DNA of 64,000 nt from Burkholderiales bacterium (lineage in GTDB: Bacteria; Pseudomonadota; Gammaproteobacteria; Burkholderiales; SG8-39). Both the position numbers and the translations under genes were made by a program. This document shows, piece after piece, positions 39,660 to 49,472 of the stretch (the first letter of the stretch is position 1; every line of letters starts with the position of its first letter). The notes under the pieces were generated by a model. It worked only from the letters and a program-made list of their open reading frames with translations, did not search any database and was not told the origin of the DNA. Where the stretch lies: the NCBI GenBank assembly GCA_027493935.1, contig JAOSJV010000001.1:1364001-1428000 (forward strand), read 5' to 3'.

Positions 39660-40159
39660 GCGCGGTCGGCGCCGGCGCCTGGCGCCCGGTGGCCGCGTGG
39701 CTCGCCGTCGCGCTCGGACTCGCGCTGCTCGACCAGGCGACCAAGGCGCTGGTCCAGGCCCATCTCGTCCCGGGCGAGGTCGTGCGCGTCTCGGGCTTCT
39801 TCAACCTGGTGCTGGTGTTCAACACCGGTGCCGCGTTCAGCTTCCTCGCCGGCGCCTCGGGCTGGCAGCGCGAGCTCTTCATCGGCATCGGCGTGGTCGC
39901 CGCGGCGGTGATCGTGGTGCTGCTGCGGCGTCATCCGCACGAGCGGCTGTTCGGGGCCGGCCTGACGGCGATCCTCGGCGGCGCGCTCGGCAACCTGTAT
40001 GACCGCGTGAACCTCGGCAGGGTGGTCGATTTCCTCGACTTCCACGCGCTCGGCTGGCACTGGCCGGCGTTCAACCTGGCCGACTCGGCGATCACCGTCG
40101 GCGCCGCGCTCGTGATCCTCGACGCGCTGCGCCCGTCGCGGCGTAAAGACCCTGATTAG
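39656..40159 (+). CDS. lspA: Lipoprotein signal peptidase (signal peptidase II)
   Basis: Inner-membrane aspartic protease that removes lipoprotein signal peptides. About 167 residues with four helices. The catalytic aspartates lie in [18 protein letters not shown] and [11 protein letters not shown], and [16 protein letters not shown] is conserved. TTG 39656 overlaps the ileS stop and suggests coupling; GTG 39689 is possible. Confidence 0.94.
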   Translation: MSAVGAGAWRPVAAWLAVALGLALLDQATKALVQAHLVPGEVVRVSGFFNLVLVFNTGAAFSFLAGASGWQRELFIGIGVVAAAVIVVLLRRHPHERLFGAGLTAILGGALGNLYDRVNLGRVVDFLDFHALGWHWPAFNLADSAITVGAALVILDALRPSRRKDPD

Positions 40160-40169
40160 CGGGGCGGAT

Positions 40170-40260
40170 TTGCCGCAGAGGCGCGGAGGGCGCGGAGCAA
40201 TCCGCGGTCCGGCGCGCTCGGAAACCGGCCTCCTCTGCGTGCTCTGCGCCTCTGCGGCAA
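40170..40260. repeat. Inverted repeat of the CTCTGCG type between lspA and ispH
   Basis: Arms 40170-40184 (TTGCCGCAGAGGCGC) and 40246-40260 are exact complements around a 61-base middle. The right side carries three near-tandem CTCTGCG units. Similar elements are scattered through many proteobacterial genomes. Confidence 0.75.
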
Positions 40261-40302
40261 TTCGAGTTCGCTCCGCGCGGCTGTGGCAATATCCGGGGTC
40301 CG

Positions 40303-41226
40303 ATGGAAGTCATTCTCGCCAACCCGCGCGGCTTCTGCGCCGGCGTCGACCGCGCGATCGAGATCGTCGAGCGCGCGCTCGAGCGCCACGGCGCGCCGAT
40401 CTACGTGCGCCACGAGATCGTGCACAACCGGTTCGTCGTCGAGCGCCTGCGCGCCAGGGGCGCGGTGTTCGTCGAGGCGCTCGCCGAGGTGCCGCGCGGG
40501 GCCACCGTGATCTTCTCCGCGCACGGCGTCTCGCAGGCGGTGCGGCGCGAGGCGGCCGAGCGGGGGCTGCGCGTGTTCGACGCGACCTGCCCCCTGGTGA
40601 CCAAAGTGCACGTCGAGCTCGCCAAGTGCCGCGCCGAGGGCCGCGAGGTCGTCATGATCGGGCACCGCGGGCATCCCGAGGTCGAGGGCACGATGGGGCA
40701 GTCCGCGGGCGGCCTGCACCTGGTCGAGAACGTGGCCGACGTCGAGCGCCTGGCGGTCGCGGACCCGGATCGGCTCGCGTACGTGACGCAGACCACGCTC
40801 TCGGTCGACGACGCGGCGGCGATCGTCGAGGCGCTGCGGCGGCGCTTTCCCGCGATCGCCGGACCGAAGAAGGACGACATCTGCTACGCGACGCAGAACC
40901 GGCAGGACGCGGTCAAGCTCCTCGCGCGCGCAGTCGACGTCGTGCTCGTCGTCGGCTCGCCGAACAGCTCGAACTCGAACCGCCTGCGCGAGGTGGCCCA
41001 GCACATGGGCGTGCCGGCGTTCATGGTCGACGACGCCGCGGACCTGCGCGCCGAGTGGGTCGCGGGCAAGCGCCGCGTCGGCGTCACCGCCGGCGCCTCG
41101 GCGCCCGAGGTGCTGGTGCAGGACGTGGTCGCGCGCCTGCGCGCGCTCGGCGCCGGGCGCGTGCGCACGCTCGACGGGGTCGCCGAGCACGTGAGCTTCC
41201 CTCTGCCGAAGGGCCTGCACGCGTAG
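40303..41226 (+). CDS. ispH: 4-hydroxy-3-methylbut-2-enyl diphosphate reductase
   Basis: Iron-sulfur enzyme of the last MEP step, yielding IPP and DMAPP. 307 residues. The three cluster cysteines are in [22 protein letters not shown] and [10 protein letters not shown]; the catalytic glutamate region is [10 protein letters not shown], and [10 protein letters not shown] is intact. An AT-rich CAATAT patch 17 bases upstream may be its -10 box. Confidence 0.96.
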   Translation: MEVILANPRGFCAGVDRAIEIVERALERHGAPIYVRHEIVHNRFVVERLRARGAVFVEALAEVPRGATVIFSAHGVSQAVRREAAERGLRVFDATCPLVTKVHVELAKCRAEGREVVMIGHRGHPEVEGTMGQSAGGLHLVENVADVERLAVADPDRLAYVTQTTLSVDDAAAIVEALRRRFPAIAGPKKDDICYATQNRQDAVKLLARAVDVVLVVGSPNSSNSNRLREVAQHMGVPAFMVDDAADLRAEWVAGKRRVGVTAGASAPEVLVQDVVARLRALGAGRVRTLDGVAEHVSFPLPKGLHA

Positions 41227-41268
41227 GGCGACGTTGCAACGGGCCGCCTTCGCCCGTGCGGCGCTCGT

Positions 41269-41880
41269 CTACTCGCGGCTCTTGGGCGGCAGGCCGGCGA
41301 CGCCCGGCGGCAGAAGCGAGGCGAAGTCCATCTCGATCAGCACCTGGCTGTTCACGGCCGTGCCTTTCAGCATGCCCGCGGAGAACTGCGCCGCCGCGAA
41401 CGCGGCCGCGGCGGCCGCGCCGAACCTGTCCCCCGGAGTGGATTCGACCACGATCGCCTGCTCCACCTTGCCGTCCGCGCCGATCAGCAGGCGCACGACG
41501 GCGTGGCCGCCCTCGGGCGGCGCGCCCTGCGGGTACCTCGGCTCGACCCGCGTCAGGAGGCGCGGCCGCGCGTCGAGCTGCGAGGGCAGGTAGTAGCGCG
41601 CCGGCGCGGGCAAGCCGCGCGGCGCGCTCGCCTGCGCCAGCGTCGGAGGCGCGGCAGGCGCCGCCGCTGCGGCCGCAGCCGGGCGCGCGGCCTGCGCGCT
41701 CGCCTCGCTATCCGCCCCGACCAGGCGCGCGCGCACTGGTTGCCCGCCCGCCGTGCCGCGGGCCTGCGCCGCGCCGGAGAGCGGCGCCGCCACCACGTAA
41801 GCCGCGGTGCCGTGCAGGACGATCGACGCGGCGAGCGCGGCGGCGAGGCGGTGCGCCGGTGCGGTGGACGGCGGTCTCAC
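41269..41880 (-). CDS. TonB-like energy transducer / TonB C-terminal domain protein
   Basis: About 203 residues from GTG 41880. A basic head and a membrane anchor (LAAALAASIVLHGTAAYVV) are followed by a long Ala/Pro-rich linker and a TonB-type C-terminal domain (VEPRYPQGAPPEGGHAVVRL, then GKVEQAIVVEST). It lies downstream of pilY1 on the same strand; no ExbB or ExbD is nearby. The exact start is uncertain because the frame is open upstream. Confidence 0.75.
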   Translation of the reverse strand: MRPPSTAPAHRLAAALAASIVLHGTAAYVVAAPLSGAAQARGTAGGQPVRARLVGADSEASAQAARPAAAAAAAPAAPPTLAQASAPRGLPAPARYYLPSQLDARPRLLTRVEPRYPQGAPPEGGHAVVRLLIGADGKVEQAIVVESTPGDRFGAAAAAAFAAAQFSAGMLKGTAVNSQVLIEMDFASLLPPGVAGLPPKSRE

Positions 41881-41980
41881 GGCAAAGGGTGCGAGGGTGC
41901 GGCGCACATGCAAGAGCCGCGCAAGACCCGCGCGGGACGCAAGGCGTCGCGCGCGGGTCTGGGGGCTGCGGGCGTCCCGC

Positions 41981-44900
41981 CTACTGCGAGATCTCCCGCC
42001 AGGTGATGCGCTTGCCGGTCGGCGCACCCGAGGCGATCGGCGCCTCGAACGTCGTCGGCGTACCGCTCGAGTCCATGCCGATCACCACGATCCGCCCGTC
42101 GGGCAGCCGGATCACGTTGATGCCGACCGCGAGCGCGTTGGAGAGTCTCGAGCCGATCGGCTGCGTCGCGCCCGCGGGCGAGAGACCGGTGGCGTAGTCG
42201 AAGAAGTTCTTGTAGCTGTACCCGCCCGGAGCGCAGGCCGTGTTGCCGGGCACGTTCGAGGCCACCACCAGCGTGCCGAGCTGCAGCTTCATCTCGACGT
42301 TGACGCGCTCGCCCGCGTCCATGAAGTCCACGTACCACCCGAGCGGCGAGCTGCAGTTCCCGCTCGACTGGTCGCAGGTCACGAAGCGGTCGGTGCCGTT
42401 CGTGCTCATGTCGAGGCGCTTGAGGTCCGCGCGCAGGTTGGTCGACACCGGGGTCTGCGTGAGCGGATCCTTGATCGCGTAGAGGCTCTGCACCTGGGTG
42501 TCGGTGACGTCGGTCGGGCCGAGGTAGCGCCCGGTCGCGACGTACACGAACGGCACCGGCGGGCTGCCGACCTCGGCGAGCTCGGGCCGCACGGTGATCG
42601 GCTGCGGGTTGCCGTTTCCGTCCTTCACCGCGGTGAGGAGCTGTGCCTCGCGTCCTAGCGGCGCCATGATCGGGTTCCCGCCCGAGTCGACCGAGTCGTT
42701 CACGTCGAAGCGCCAGACGTTGCCGAGGAGGTCGGTGCCGTAGACGCGCGCGGTGGTGTTGTTCTGCGCCGCGTTGCCGCTCACCCAGTTGCGGATCTTG
42801 GCGAGCCCGCTGGGGGTGGTGGCGTCGCCGGCGCCGGTGCCGATCTTGTACAGGATCTCGCCGGTCATCGCGTCGAGCACGTAGAGGTAGCCCTTGCCGT
42901 CGCCGGGGCTCACGTTGTTGTAGCCCGAGGTGACGAACACCACCCACCTGCCGTTCTCCAGCTTGCTGATCACCGGGTTGCCGTAGCTGTACCCGAGGTC
43001 GCAGTCGGAGTACCGGTTGGTCGGGCCGAAGCAGACGCCGTCGTTGGCGAACTCCCACAGCGCCACCGGGTTCGCCGGGTCGGTGACGTCGAGCGCGTAG
43101 TAGGCGCGGCCGCCCTTGTTCAGGCCGGCGACCAGGATCGTCTTCCACGAGCCCGACGCGGTGTCGTACACGTCGCCGGCCGACGGCGTCGCATCGACGC
43201 TGTATTCGTGCATCTGCGCCCAGTTGGTGTCGGCGAGGCGATGCAGCCGCGACAGCACCGCGCGCGGGACGAATGCCCAGGCCTCCTCGCCGCCCTGCGG
43301 GTCGGACACCGACCTACCGGCGTAGAACGCGTGCAGCATGCCGTCGTTCGCCGCGGCGAAGACGAGCGGCACGCGACCGAGACCCCCGTTCGAGCTATTG
43401 ATGGCGGTCTTGAACGCGTCGTAGCCGGTGTCGGTGTAGTCGAAGAAGGGATCGCGCACGTACACCGGCTGCGAGTTCACGATATCGCCGAGCACGTGAG
43501 TGCGCTTGCGGTAGAGCCTGCTCGCGTCGTTCGGCGTGAAGTCCTCCAGCCCGCGCTGGCCGCGGACGAAGTTCACCAGGTTGGCGCCGGCCGCCGGGGT
43601 GCGCTGGTCCGCCGTTTCGTTGGTGCCGTCGGTCATCAGGCCCCATTGCGTGAAGCTCGCGGTCTGGGTCGCGCCGAAGAACGCCTGCTCGGTCGCGTCG
43701 AGGCCGGTGACGGGCGAACCGGTCGGGTTGCCGGCGCCGTCGCACGACATCGTGTCCCAGGCGAAGTCCACCAGGTTGGTCGACCCCCAGTTGGGCCGGT
43801 GCAGGTGGATCTTGCGGGTATCGCACGCAGCCTTCGCGCGCAGGTCGAGCTTCGACTGCGCCGACCAGACCACGCCGGGCAGCACCATGCCCGTCGCCAG
43901 ATCGATCTCGCGCGCCTGCAGCTCGCCCGCCCACTCGCCGGTGGTGTAGAGCGGCGTGAAGACCAGCCGGTCGGTGAGCGTCGGCTCCAGGCTCGAGGTC
44001 GCCGCCGCCGCCGCCGAGGCGAGCCGCACCTGGATCGCCGAGAGCGCGGTCTGCAGCGAGACCGCGAGGCTCGTCGGATCGCTCGCGCTGAACGCCTGGC
44101 CGCGGCCGTTCACCGCCGCGTGCCAGAGGTCGTCGATCCGAGCCGCCGAATCCGGGCTGGTTGAACTTGGGTTCAGGACTGACGGATTCGGGTTCGGCCA
44201 GCCGAGCGTGCCGTCGCGCAGCCCCGCGAACGCTCCGGTGCCGTCCTTGTAGTCGGGCTGGAAGTCGAGCTGGCCCGAGAGCCCCATGCCGAGCGTGAAG
44301 GTCGTCATGTGCTGGTGCTGCGCCGTGTCGTCCTCGGGGTCGGTGCCGGCCTGGGGCACGTTGTTATCGCTCACGTCGTCGCCATTCGTGTTGGTGGAGC
44401 CCGCCGGCCGCAAGTCGTTCCGGTAGTAGTACTCGGCGACATCGGCGAGCGTGTTGCCGACGCTCGCCGAGGTCGCGGTGGTCGTGCCGGCATCGCAACC
44501 GGTGGTCGAGCTTCCCGGGCTGACCTGGCTCGTCGTGCCGCAGCCGCTGGCGATCGCATTGTCGATCGTCGCTGTCGGAAAGCACGCGTTGTTGTTCGTC
44601 TGCGACCAGCTGGAGGTCGTCGTGTATCCGGTCTGATTCGTCGTCAGCGTGCGCTGATGCCGGTCCGCGCGCCGTTGCGAGGCGTTACAGGGCCAAGCGC
44701 CCGCGGCCTCGACGTCCTCGTAGAACTCCTGCGTTGTCACGGTGCTGACCGTGCCGCTGTCGTACATCGGCCGCGGCGTGAGGCCGAGGTTGGCGTCCTC
44801 GTTGCCCATGGTCGAGCTGTCGATCCGCTGGCCCTGGCCATAGTTCCAGTAGCCGTCGGTCGTGAGAATGGCGAAATTCTGCTGGCACGAGAACTGGACC

Positions 44901-45880
44901 GGGTCGTCGTTCATTCCCGAGTTGATCCCGCTCGTGATGCCGGCGTAGTGCCGGCCGACGCGCGAGAGCGCCTCGCGCAGCGGCGTCCAGCTGTGCGCGC
45001 GCTGCGCGTAGAACATGTCGAACCAGGCCTGCTTGTGGCTCGGCGTGAAGTTGTCGATCCTGAGGTACTTGTTCGCCGCCACCGTGATGTTGTTCGTGGC
45101 GCTGCCGCAGCTCGAGCTGTCGTTCGGGCAGATGGTGATGAAGCCGACGCGGAAGCTGTCGTTCAGGGTGGCGAACGCGCGGCCGGCCGCGCTCTTCATC
45201 GTCATGAGCCGCGTGCGGTAGTACGCGTGCCAGTTCGCGAAGTTCTGCTGCTCGGTCGCGGTCGTGATCGGAACCTTGACCCAATTGCCGGGGTTCGCGG
45301 CTGCCGGAGAACCTCCGCTCGAGGTGCCGTCATCGGTGTCGCATTCGGCATCCTTCTGGAGTGCAGTCAACCCTTCCCATTCGGCGAGCGCCGTCGCGTC
45401 GCCCGCTTTCCAGCGGTAATAGTAGGCGGGCTCGCTCGCCGAGGAGCCGTTCGGTGTGAACGAGGTGCTCAGGTTCACGCTGCCCGAGGGGGAGTTCGAG
45501 GAGAAGCCGTCGAGTCGCGCGCCGGTGAAGCTCGCGTCCGGGAAATCGGTGCCGTCGGCGTTCTTCGGCGGGAAGTAGGTATTGCCAGGATTGTAGTAGA
45601 TCGTGTTGCAGAGATGGCTCTTGCCGCCGACGTCGCCGTTGTAGGCCGAGGCGCTGTCGGGCATGTAGGTCGAGTCCATGCTGCCCGAGTCGTCCAGGAC
45701 GAACATGACGTTCGGCGGGATCTGCGCGGTCGAGGCGCTCGCGAGCGGCGCGTTGGAGATCTCGGTGAGCGCGGCTGTCGCGTACGGCGGGGTCGCCAGG
45801 AACGCGACGAGCGTCGCGCCAGCGACGATGCGCTTGCACCGCCGCGCGGGCGCGGCCGGCATGCGAGGTTTCGAGCTCAT
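41981..45880 (-). CDS. pilY1: Type IV pilus tip protein PilY1 (PilC-type adhesin)
   Basis: A 1299-residue exported protein. A signal peptide (RIVAGATLVAFLATPPYATA) is followed by a von Willebrand A-like domain with the MIDAS motif MFVLDDSGSMDS near residue 68. The C-terminal beta-propeller of the PilC family begins near residue 800 and includes LVFAANDGMLHAFY and GKGYLYVLDAMTGEI. PilY1 sits at the pilus tip and affects extension, adhesion and surface sensing. Intact despite its length. Confidence 0.94.
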   Translation of the reverse strand: MSSKPRMPAAPARRCKRIVAGATLVAFLATPPYATAALTEISNAPLASASTAQIPPNVMFVLDDSGSMDSTYMPDSASAYNGDVGGKSHLCNTIYYNPGNTYFPPKNADGTDFPDASFTGARLDGFSSNSPSGSVNLSTSFTPNGSSASEPAYYYRWKAGDATALAEWEGLTALQKDAECDTDDGTSSGGSPAAANPGNWVKVPITTATEQQNFANWHAYYRTRLMTMKSAAGRAFATLNDSFRVGFITICPNDSSSCGSATNNITVAANKYLRIDNFTPSHKQAWFDMFYAQRAHSWTPLREALSRVGRHYAGITSGINSGMNDDPVQFSCQQNFAILTTDGYWNYGQGQRIDSSTMGNEDANLGLTPRPMYDSGTVSTVTTQEFYEDVEAAGAWPCNASQRRADRHQRTLTTNQTGYTTTSSWSQTNNNACFPTATIDNAIASGCGTTSQVSPGSSTTGCDAGTTTATSASVGNTLADVAEYYYRNDLRPAGSTNTNGDDVSDNNVPQAGTDPEDDTAQHQHMTTFTLGMGLSGQLDFQPDYKDGTGAFAGLRDGTLGWPNPNPSVLNPSSTSPDSAARIDDLWHAAVNGRGQAFSASDPTSLAVSLQTALSAIQVRLASAAAAATSSLEPTLTDRLVFTPLYTTGEWAGELQAREIDLATGMVLPGVVWSAQSKLDLRAKAACDTRKIHLHRPNWGSTNLVDFAWDTMSCDGAGNPTGSPVTGLDATEQAFFGATQTASFTQWGLMTDGTNETADQRTPAAGANLVNFVRGQRGLEDFTPNDASRLYRKRTHVLGDIVNSQPVYVRDPFFDYTDTGYDAFKTAINSSNGGLGRVPLVFAAANDGMLHAFYAGRSVSDPQGGEEAWAFVPRAVLSRLHRLADTNWAQMHEYSVDATPSAGDVYDTASGSWKTILVAGLNKGGRAYYALDVTDPANPVALWEFANDGVCFGPTNRYSDCDLGYSYGNPVISKLENGRWVVFVTSGYNNVSPGDGKGYLYVLDAMTGEILYKIGTGAGDATTPSGLAKIRNWVSGNAAQNNTTARVYGTDLLGNVWRFDVNDSVDSGGNPIMAPLGREAQLLTAVKDGNGNPQPITVRPELAEVGSPPVPFVYVATGRYLGPTDVTDTQVQSLYAIKDPLTQTPVSTNLRADLKRLDMSTNGTDRFVTCDQSSGNCSSPLGWYVDFMDAGERVNVEMKLQLGTLVVASNVPGNTACAPGGYSYKNFFDYATGLSPAGATQPIGSRLSNALAVGINVIRLPDGRIVVIGMDSSGTPTTFEAPIASGAPTGKRITWREISQ

Positions 45881-45920
45881 TTGAGACCTCCAGGACACGG
45901 TGAAACCTCCATCCCTTGGT

Positions 45921-46535
45921 TCAGTACATCATCGCCTGCACGAAGCTGACGGTGTTCTTCGGGCCGTCGATGCGCGCAGTGATGCGGTAATACGGTTGCG
46001 ACGTGCCGGTGAGCGCCTTCTCGCCGTACACCACGCCGCCCTTCGAGCCGGTCTTGCCGGGGTCGGCGAGCGTCACGCACTCCTGGTTGGGCGGGGCGGC
46101 CGGCGGCGTGATGCCGCCGGCGAGCGCGCACATGCGGTGGATCACGAAGCGCACCTTGTTGCCGGCCGCGTCGGTCGCGAGCGCCGGGTCGTGCCAGCCC
46201 GCGAGCGGCAGCGTCACCGGATTGAACGTCTTGTCCCAGGTGGCGTAGTAGCCGCTCGCGGTGTCGTTGGTCTCCAGCGTGAGCGGGCCCTGCGCGGCGA
46301 GCCACGTGCGCGCCGCCTCGATTCCGAGGTCGCCCGCCACCGTGGCGCTCTGCCGGAACGTCAGGTTCCCGGCCATCAGCGTTGCGCCGCCGGAGGAGCG
46401 GATCACCGCCAGGCCGACCATGGTCATGGCGACCAGCACGATCAGCGCGACGAAGAGCACCACGCCGTGCTGCGACCGGCGCGCGGGCGTGCGCCGTGCA
46501 GGACGGGCATGGGCAAGGGCGGGTGCGGTCCTCAT
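45921..46535 (-). CDS. pilX: Minor pilin assembly protein PilX
   Basis: 204 residues. After a basic head comes the hydrophobic segment GVVLFVALIVLVAMTMVGLA, the usual PilX anchor without a full prepilin glutamate motif. MAGNLTFRQSATVAGDLGIEAA is a PilX hallmark. ATGA overlap with pilW; pilY1 follows 40 bases later. Confidence 0.88.
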   Translation of the reverse strand: MRTAPALAHARPARRTPARRSQHGVVLFVALIVLVAMTMVGLAVIRSSGGATLMAGNLTFRQSATVAGDLGIEAARTWLAAQGPLTLETNDTASGYYATWDKTFNPVTLPLAGWHDPALATDAAGNKVRFVIHRMCALAGGITPPAAPPNQECVTLADPGKTGSKGGVVYGEKALTGTSQPYYRITARIDGPKNTVSFVQAMMY

Positions 46536-47651
46536 GGCGCGGTCCCCCAGATCATGTTGCGAAGCGGGATCACGGTCTCGTAGACGCTGTAGCGGTAGCG
46601 CCGCCAGTTGTTCGGGCTGGGCGGATTCTCGGCGCAGCCGGCGAACCCGTCGGCGGTGCCGTCGGCGTTGGTCATCGTGAAGTTGGTGCGTACGAGCGCC
46701 CCGCTCGCGCCGCTCGTCCATTGCGGATTCGGGCTGCATGCGGCGCGGTCCCACTGGGCGCTCCGCGCGAGCAGCCCCACGCGCAGCGCGCGCAAGGCGC
46801 GCCAGTTGGCGCCGGCCGGGGTCGCTGTCGTCCACTCGCTGTCCTCGACGAGGCCGTTGCCGTTGGCGTCCACGCCGTATTCGGCCTGCAGGTCGACGAT
46901 GCCGTCGGCCATCTCGAGCACCGTGCCGACGCCGAAGGTGGCGTCGGCGACCACCAGCCGGCGGTTCGAGACCTGCCAGACGTTGCGGCGCGGCAGCGGC
47001 CCGAGGTTGTAGGCGAAGCCCGAGGCCGGCGTGAAGGCCGCGGCGACGCCGCCCTGGTTGGCATCGTTGCCGCCCTGGGCGTGCTCGAGCTGCAGCGGGT
47101 CGGCTGCCGGGCGGTCGGTGATCTGCTGCAGCACGCACGGCGGCGCGGCTCCGGTGCCGACGAAGACCACCTTGTCGCCGACGTCGAAGCCGGCGCGCCC
47201 GGCGCTGTCCATGGTCTTGGTGGTGCCGGTGGAGGCGGTGAAGGTGCGCGCGGCCACGAAGTAGGCCGAGTTGCCGTAGAGCACCCGGATCTCGTCCGGC
47301 GCCCCGGCCGCGCCCTGCACGATCTCGAGCGGCACGAACGCGAAGTCGACGTCCTTCACCGCGGCCGCGTTGTTGTACGCGTCCACCGTGCAGCCGATCT
47401 GGTCGTCGCCCGAGAGGCCGAGGCCGTAGCCGCCGTGCTGCACGTCGTTCTGCAGCGCGAAGAGGCCGATCGCGCCGGAGCTCTGCGCGTCGGCGCCGTG
47501 GGTGGTGTTGCGCTTCTGCGCCTCGGAGACCGCGAGCACCTGGAAGATCACCACGATGCCGATCATGCCGATCAGCACGCCGACCAGGATCTCGATCAGG
47601 CTCAGGCCGCGCTGGCGGCGGGGTGCGGGGGGTCGTCGTGAGTGCGCGCAT
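46532..47651 (-). CDS. pilW: Minor pilin PilW, one frameshift near the start
   Basis: About 373 residues. The prepilin segment QRGLSLIEILVGVLIGMIG, with cleavage after G, is in the frame of the body, but the only start codon nearby (ATG 47651) is one base out of frame. A one-base error in the C/G runs at 47612-47635 explains this. The rest (QNDVQHGGYGLGL, then a beta-rich C-terminal part) is normal for PilW. Confidence 0.88.
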
Positions 47652-47663
47652 CGCTCGCCCCGC

Positions 47664-48168
47664 CTAGTTGACGTAGCCCACCACCGTGTGGCGGCTCGGC
47701 CGGGTCTCGCTCGGGGCCTGCCAGCACAGGGTGATCGTCACGCGGTTCGAGATGCCGGTGTCCACTTGCACCTGCTGCATGGCGGCGGTGGCGCCCGGCA
47801 GCAGCGGCTTCGCCCCCGAGTTGGCCGCGTCGGTGACCGCGTCGGCCCACGAAGTGACGACCGCGCTCGCGGCGACTCCGCCCGTGAAGTTGCAGGTGGC
47901 CGGATCGCCGTCGGTGTTGTGGGCCATGTTGAGGAGCGAGGCCTGCATCGCCGCGTCGTTCGAGCGGTCGGCGTTCACCCAGATCTGGGCGAGCAGCCGG
48001 TTGGCGAGGTTCACCGCCTCGATGCGGTACTGCGCGTCGGCGAGCACGTTGACCGAGCGCGCCTGCATCGCCACCAGCGCGAGAATGCCGATCGAGAAGA
48101 TCAGGATCCCGATCAGCGCCTCGAGCAGCATCATGCCGCCCTGGGTCTTCCCTGGATATCGGGTTCAT
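47664..48168 (-). CDS. pilV: Minor pilin PilV, one frameshift near the start
   Basis: About 168 residues. The prepilin motif QGGMMLLEALIGILIFSIGIL is present. The likely start ATG 48168 (MNPIS) is joined to it only after one extra base near 48150 is removed. The C-terminal part, ending TITLCWQAPSETRPSRHTVV, resembles other PilV proteins. Confidence 0.87.
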
Positions 48169-48178
48169 CGACGGCTCC

Positions 48179-48794
48179 TCAGCAGGCGCGGGTGTCGTTC
48201 GCGTCGGTGACGGCGGGGTCGCACATCCGCACCCGCCCGCCCGGCGTGACCACCACGCGCAGGCAGCGCATCGGCTCGCTGCCGGCCGGGGTCTTGCAGG
48301 CGCCGCCGGTCGGATTCGAGACGTCGAACACGGCGTTCGCGGTCAGCTCGGCACGCCCGATCGGATTGAACGTGACCGTCCCCGCGGTCGTCGCGGTTGG
48401 CGCGGAAGGCACCACGGCCGCGATCGCGACGACGGTCGCGTTGGCCTGGCCGCTGCCCGCGAACCCGGAGCGCCCCTCGACGAACTGGAAGCCGAGGGTA
48501 CTGCTTGGCCCGCACCATCCAGTGCGGCCCGGCCGTGTTGACGTTCGGTCCGCCGACGTTGTCCTCGACCGGCTCGGTGTCGGTGAGCAGGAACTCGACC
48601 TGCGCGTTGCGGCGCAGCGCCTCCGTGCGCGCGATCTGCAGGCCGGCCGAGATCGACTCGGCGCCGGCGCGCAGCTTCTGGTTGTGCAGCATCTGCACGA
48701 AGGTCGGCATCGCCAGCACCATCAGGATGCCGAGCAGCACGAGCCCCGTCAGGAGCTCGATGATCGTGAGGCCGCGCGCGGAGCGGATCAGCAT
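48179..48794 (-). CDS. fimT: FimT/GspH-type minor pilin, one frameshift
   Basis: About 204 residues. Prepilin motif ARGLTIIELLTGLVLLGIL at the N-terminus, then the GspH/FimT pattern LRAGAESISAGLQIARTEALRRN. The frame changes near 48498 and resumes at LGFQFVEGRSGFAGS. Some FimT proteins bind DNA during natural transformation; that cannot be judged here. It overlaps the end of pilE by seven bases. Confidence 0.85.
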
Positions 48795-49231
48795 ACCCCG
48801 CCCTTCTTGGTGACCCAGCACGAGGCGTTGCCCGACCAGCCGCTCACCCCGGTGACGGTGGAGGCGCGCTGGTTCGCCTGGTCGATCGTGTAGACGAAGC
48901 CACCCATGCCCTCGCCCGCCGCGCCGGTCGCCGTCACGGTGTAGGTGCCGGGGCCGAGGTTGCTGCACGCGTAGGCGAAGTACTTCTTGCTCCCGGACAT
49001 CACCGCGGCGTTGCACGGCAGGCCGGCCGCATCCGCGCCGGCGTAGCTGCGGTTGTCGAGGAAGTATTGCTCCATCTTCCCGCGCGTCTCCATCAGGGTC
49101 GAGGTCGCCTCGGCGATCTTGCCGCGGCGGACGTAGTCCGAGTAGCTCGGGTAGGCGATCATCGCGAGGATGCCGATCACCACGACCACGATCATCAGTT
49201 CGAGCAGGGTGAATCCGCGTTGGGCGCTCAT
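48788..49231 (-). CDS. pilE: Type IV pilin PilE
   Basis: A 147-residue pilin. A short leader (MSAQRG) precedes FTLLELMIVVVVIGILAMIA with the +5 glutamate. A C-terminal disulfide loop is suggested by cysteines at AYACSNLG and ASCWVTKKGGVC. AGGGG lies eight bases before ATG 49231. First gene of the leftward pilE-fimT-pilVWX-pilY1 operon; it may be a minor rather than the major pilin. Confidence 0.9.
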   Translation of the reverse strand: MSAQRGFTLLELMIVVVVIGILAMIAYPSYSDYVRRGKIAEATSTLMETRGKMEQYFLDNRSYAGADAAGLPCNAAVMSGSKKYFAYACSNLGPGTYTVTATGAAGEGMGGFVYTIDQANQRASTVTGVSGWSGNASCWVTKKGGVC

Positions 49232-49472
49232 CGTCTTTTCCCCTTGATGGACGCTTGCATCATAGGAGGCGCGTGGGCGAGCGCAAACGCCGCCCGATGA
49301 CCGGCCGCCGGCGGGGAACGAGCGGCGCACGGGCGCGGCGCGGTGCGGAACTATTTCACGCAGGACGGCGCGGTGCCGCCGCACCCCGCCCATACGCCGC
49401 GTGCGCCGCGTGCGCGTCGGTGGGAGCGCCGCTGCGGACTACCATTAGACAAAGTCCAGATCCTGCAGTACC
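49232..49472. other. Divergent gap between pilE and the Irr-like gene
   Basis: 241 bases. The right end has TTAGACA (near 49445), which could be a -35 box for the regulator gene, and AT-richer sequence near 49345. No gene is seen. Confidence 0.35.
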
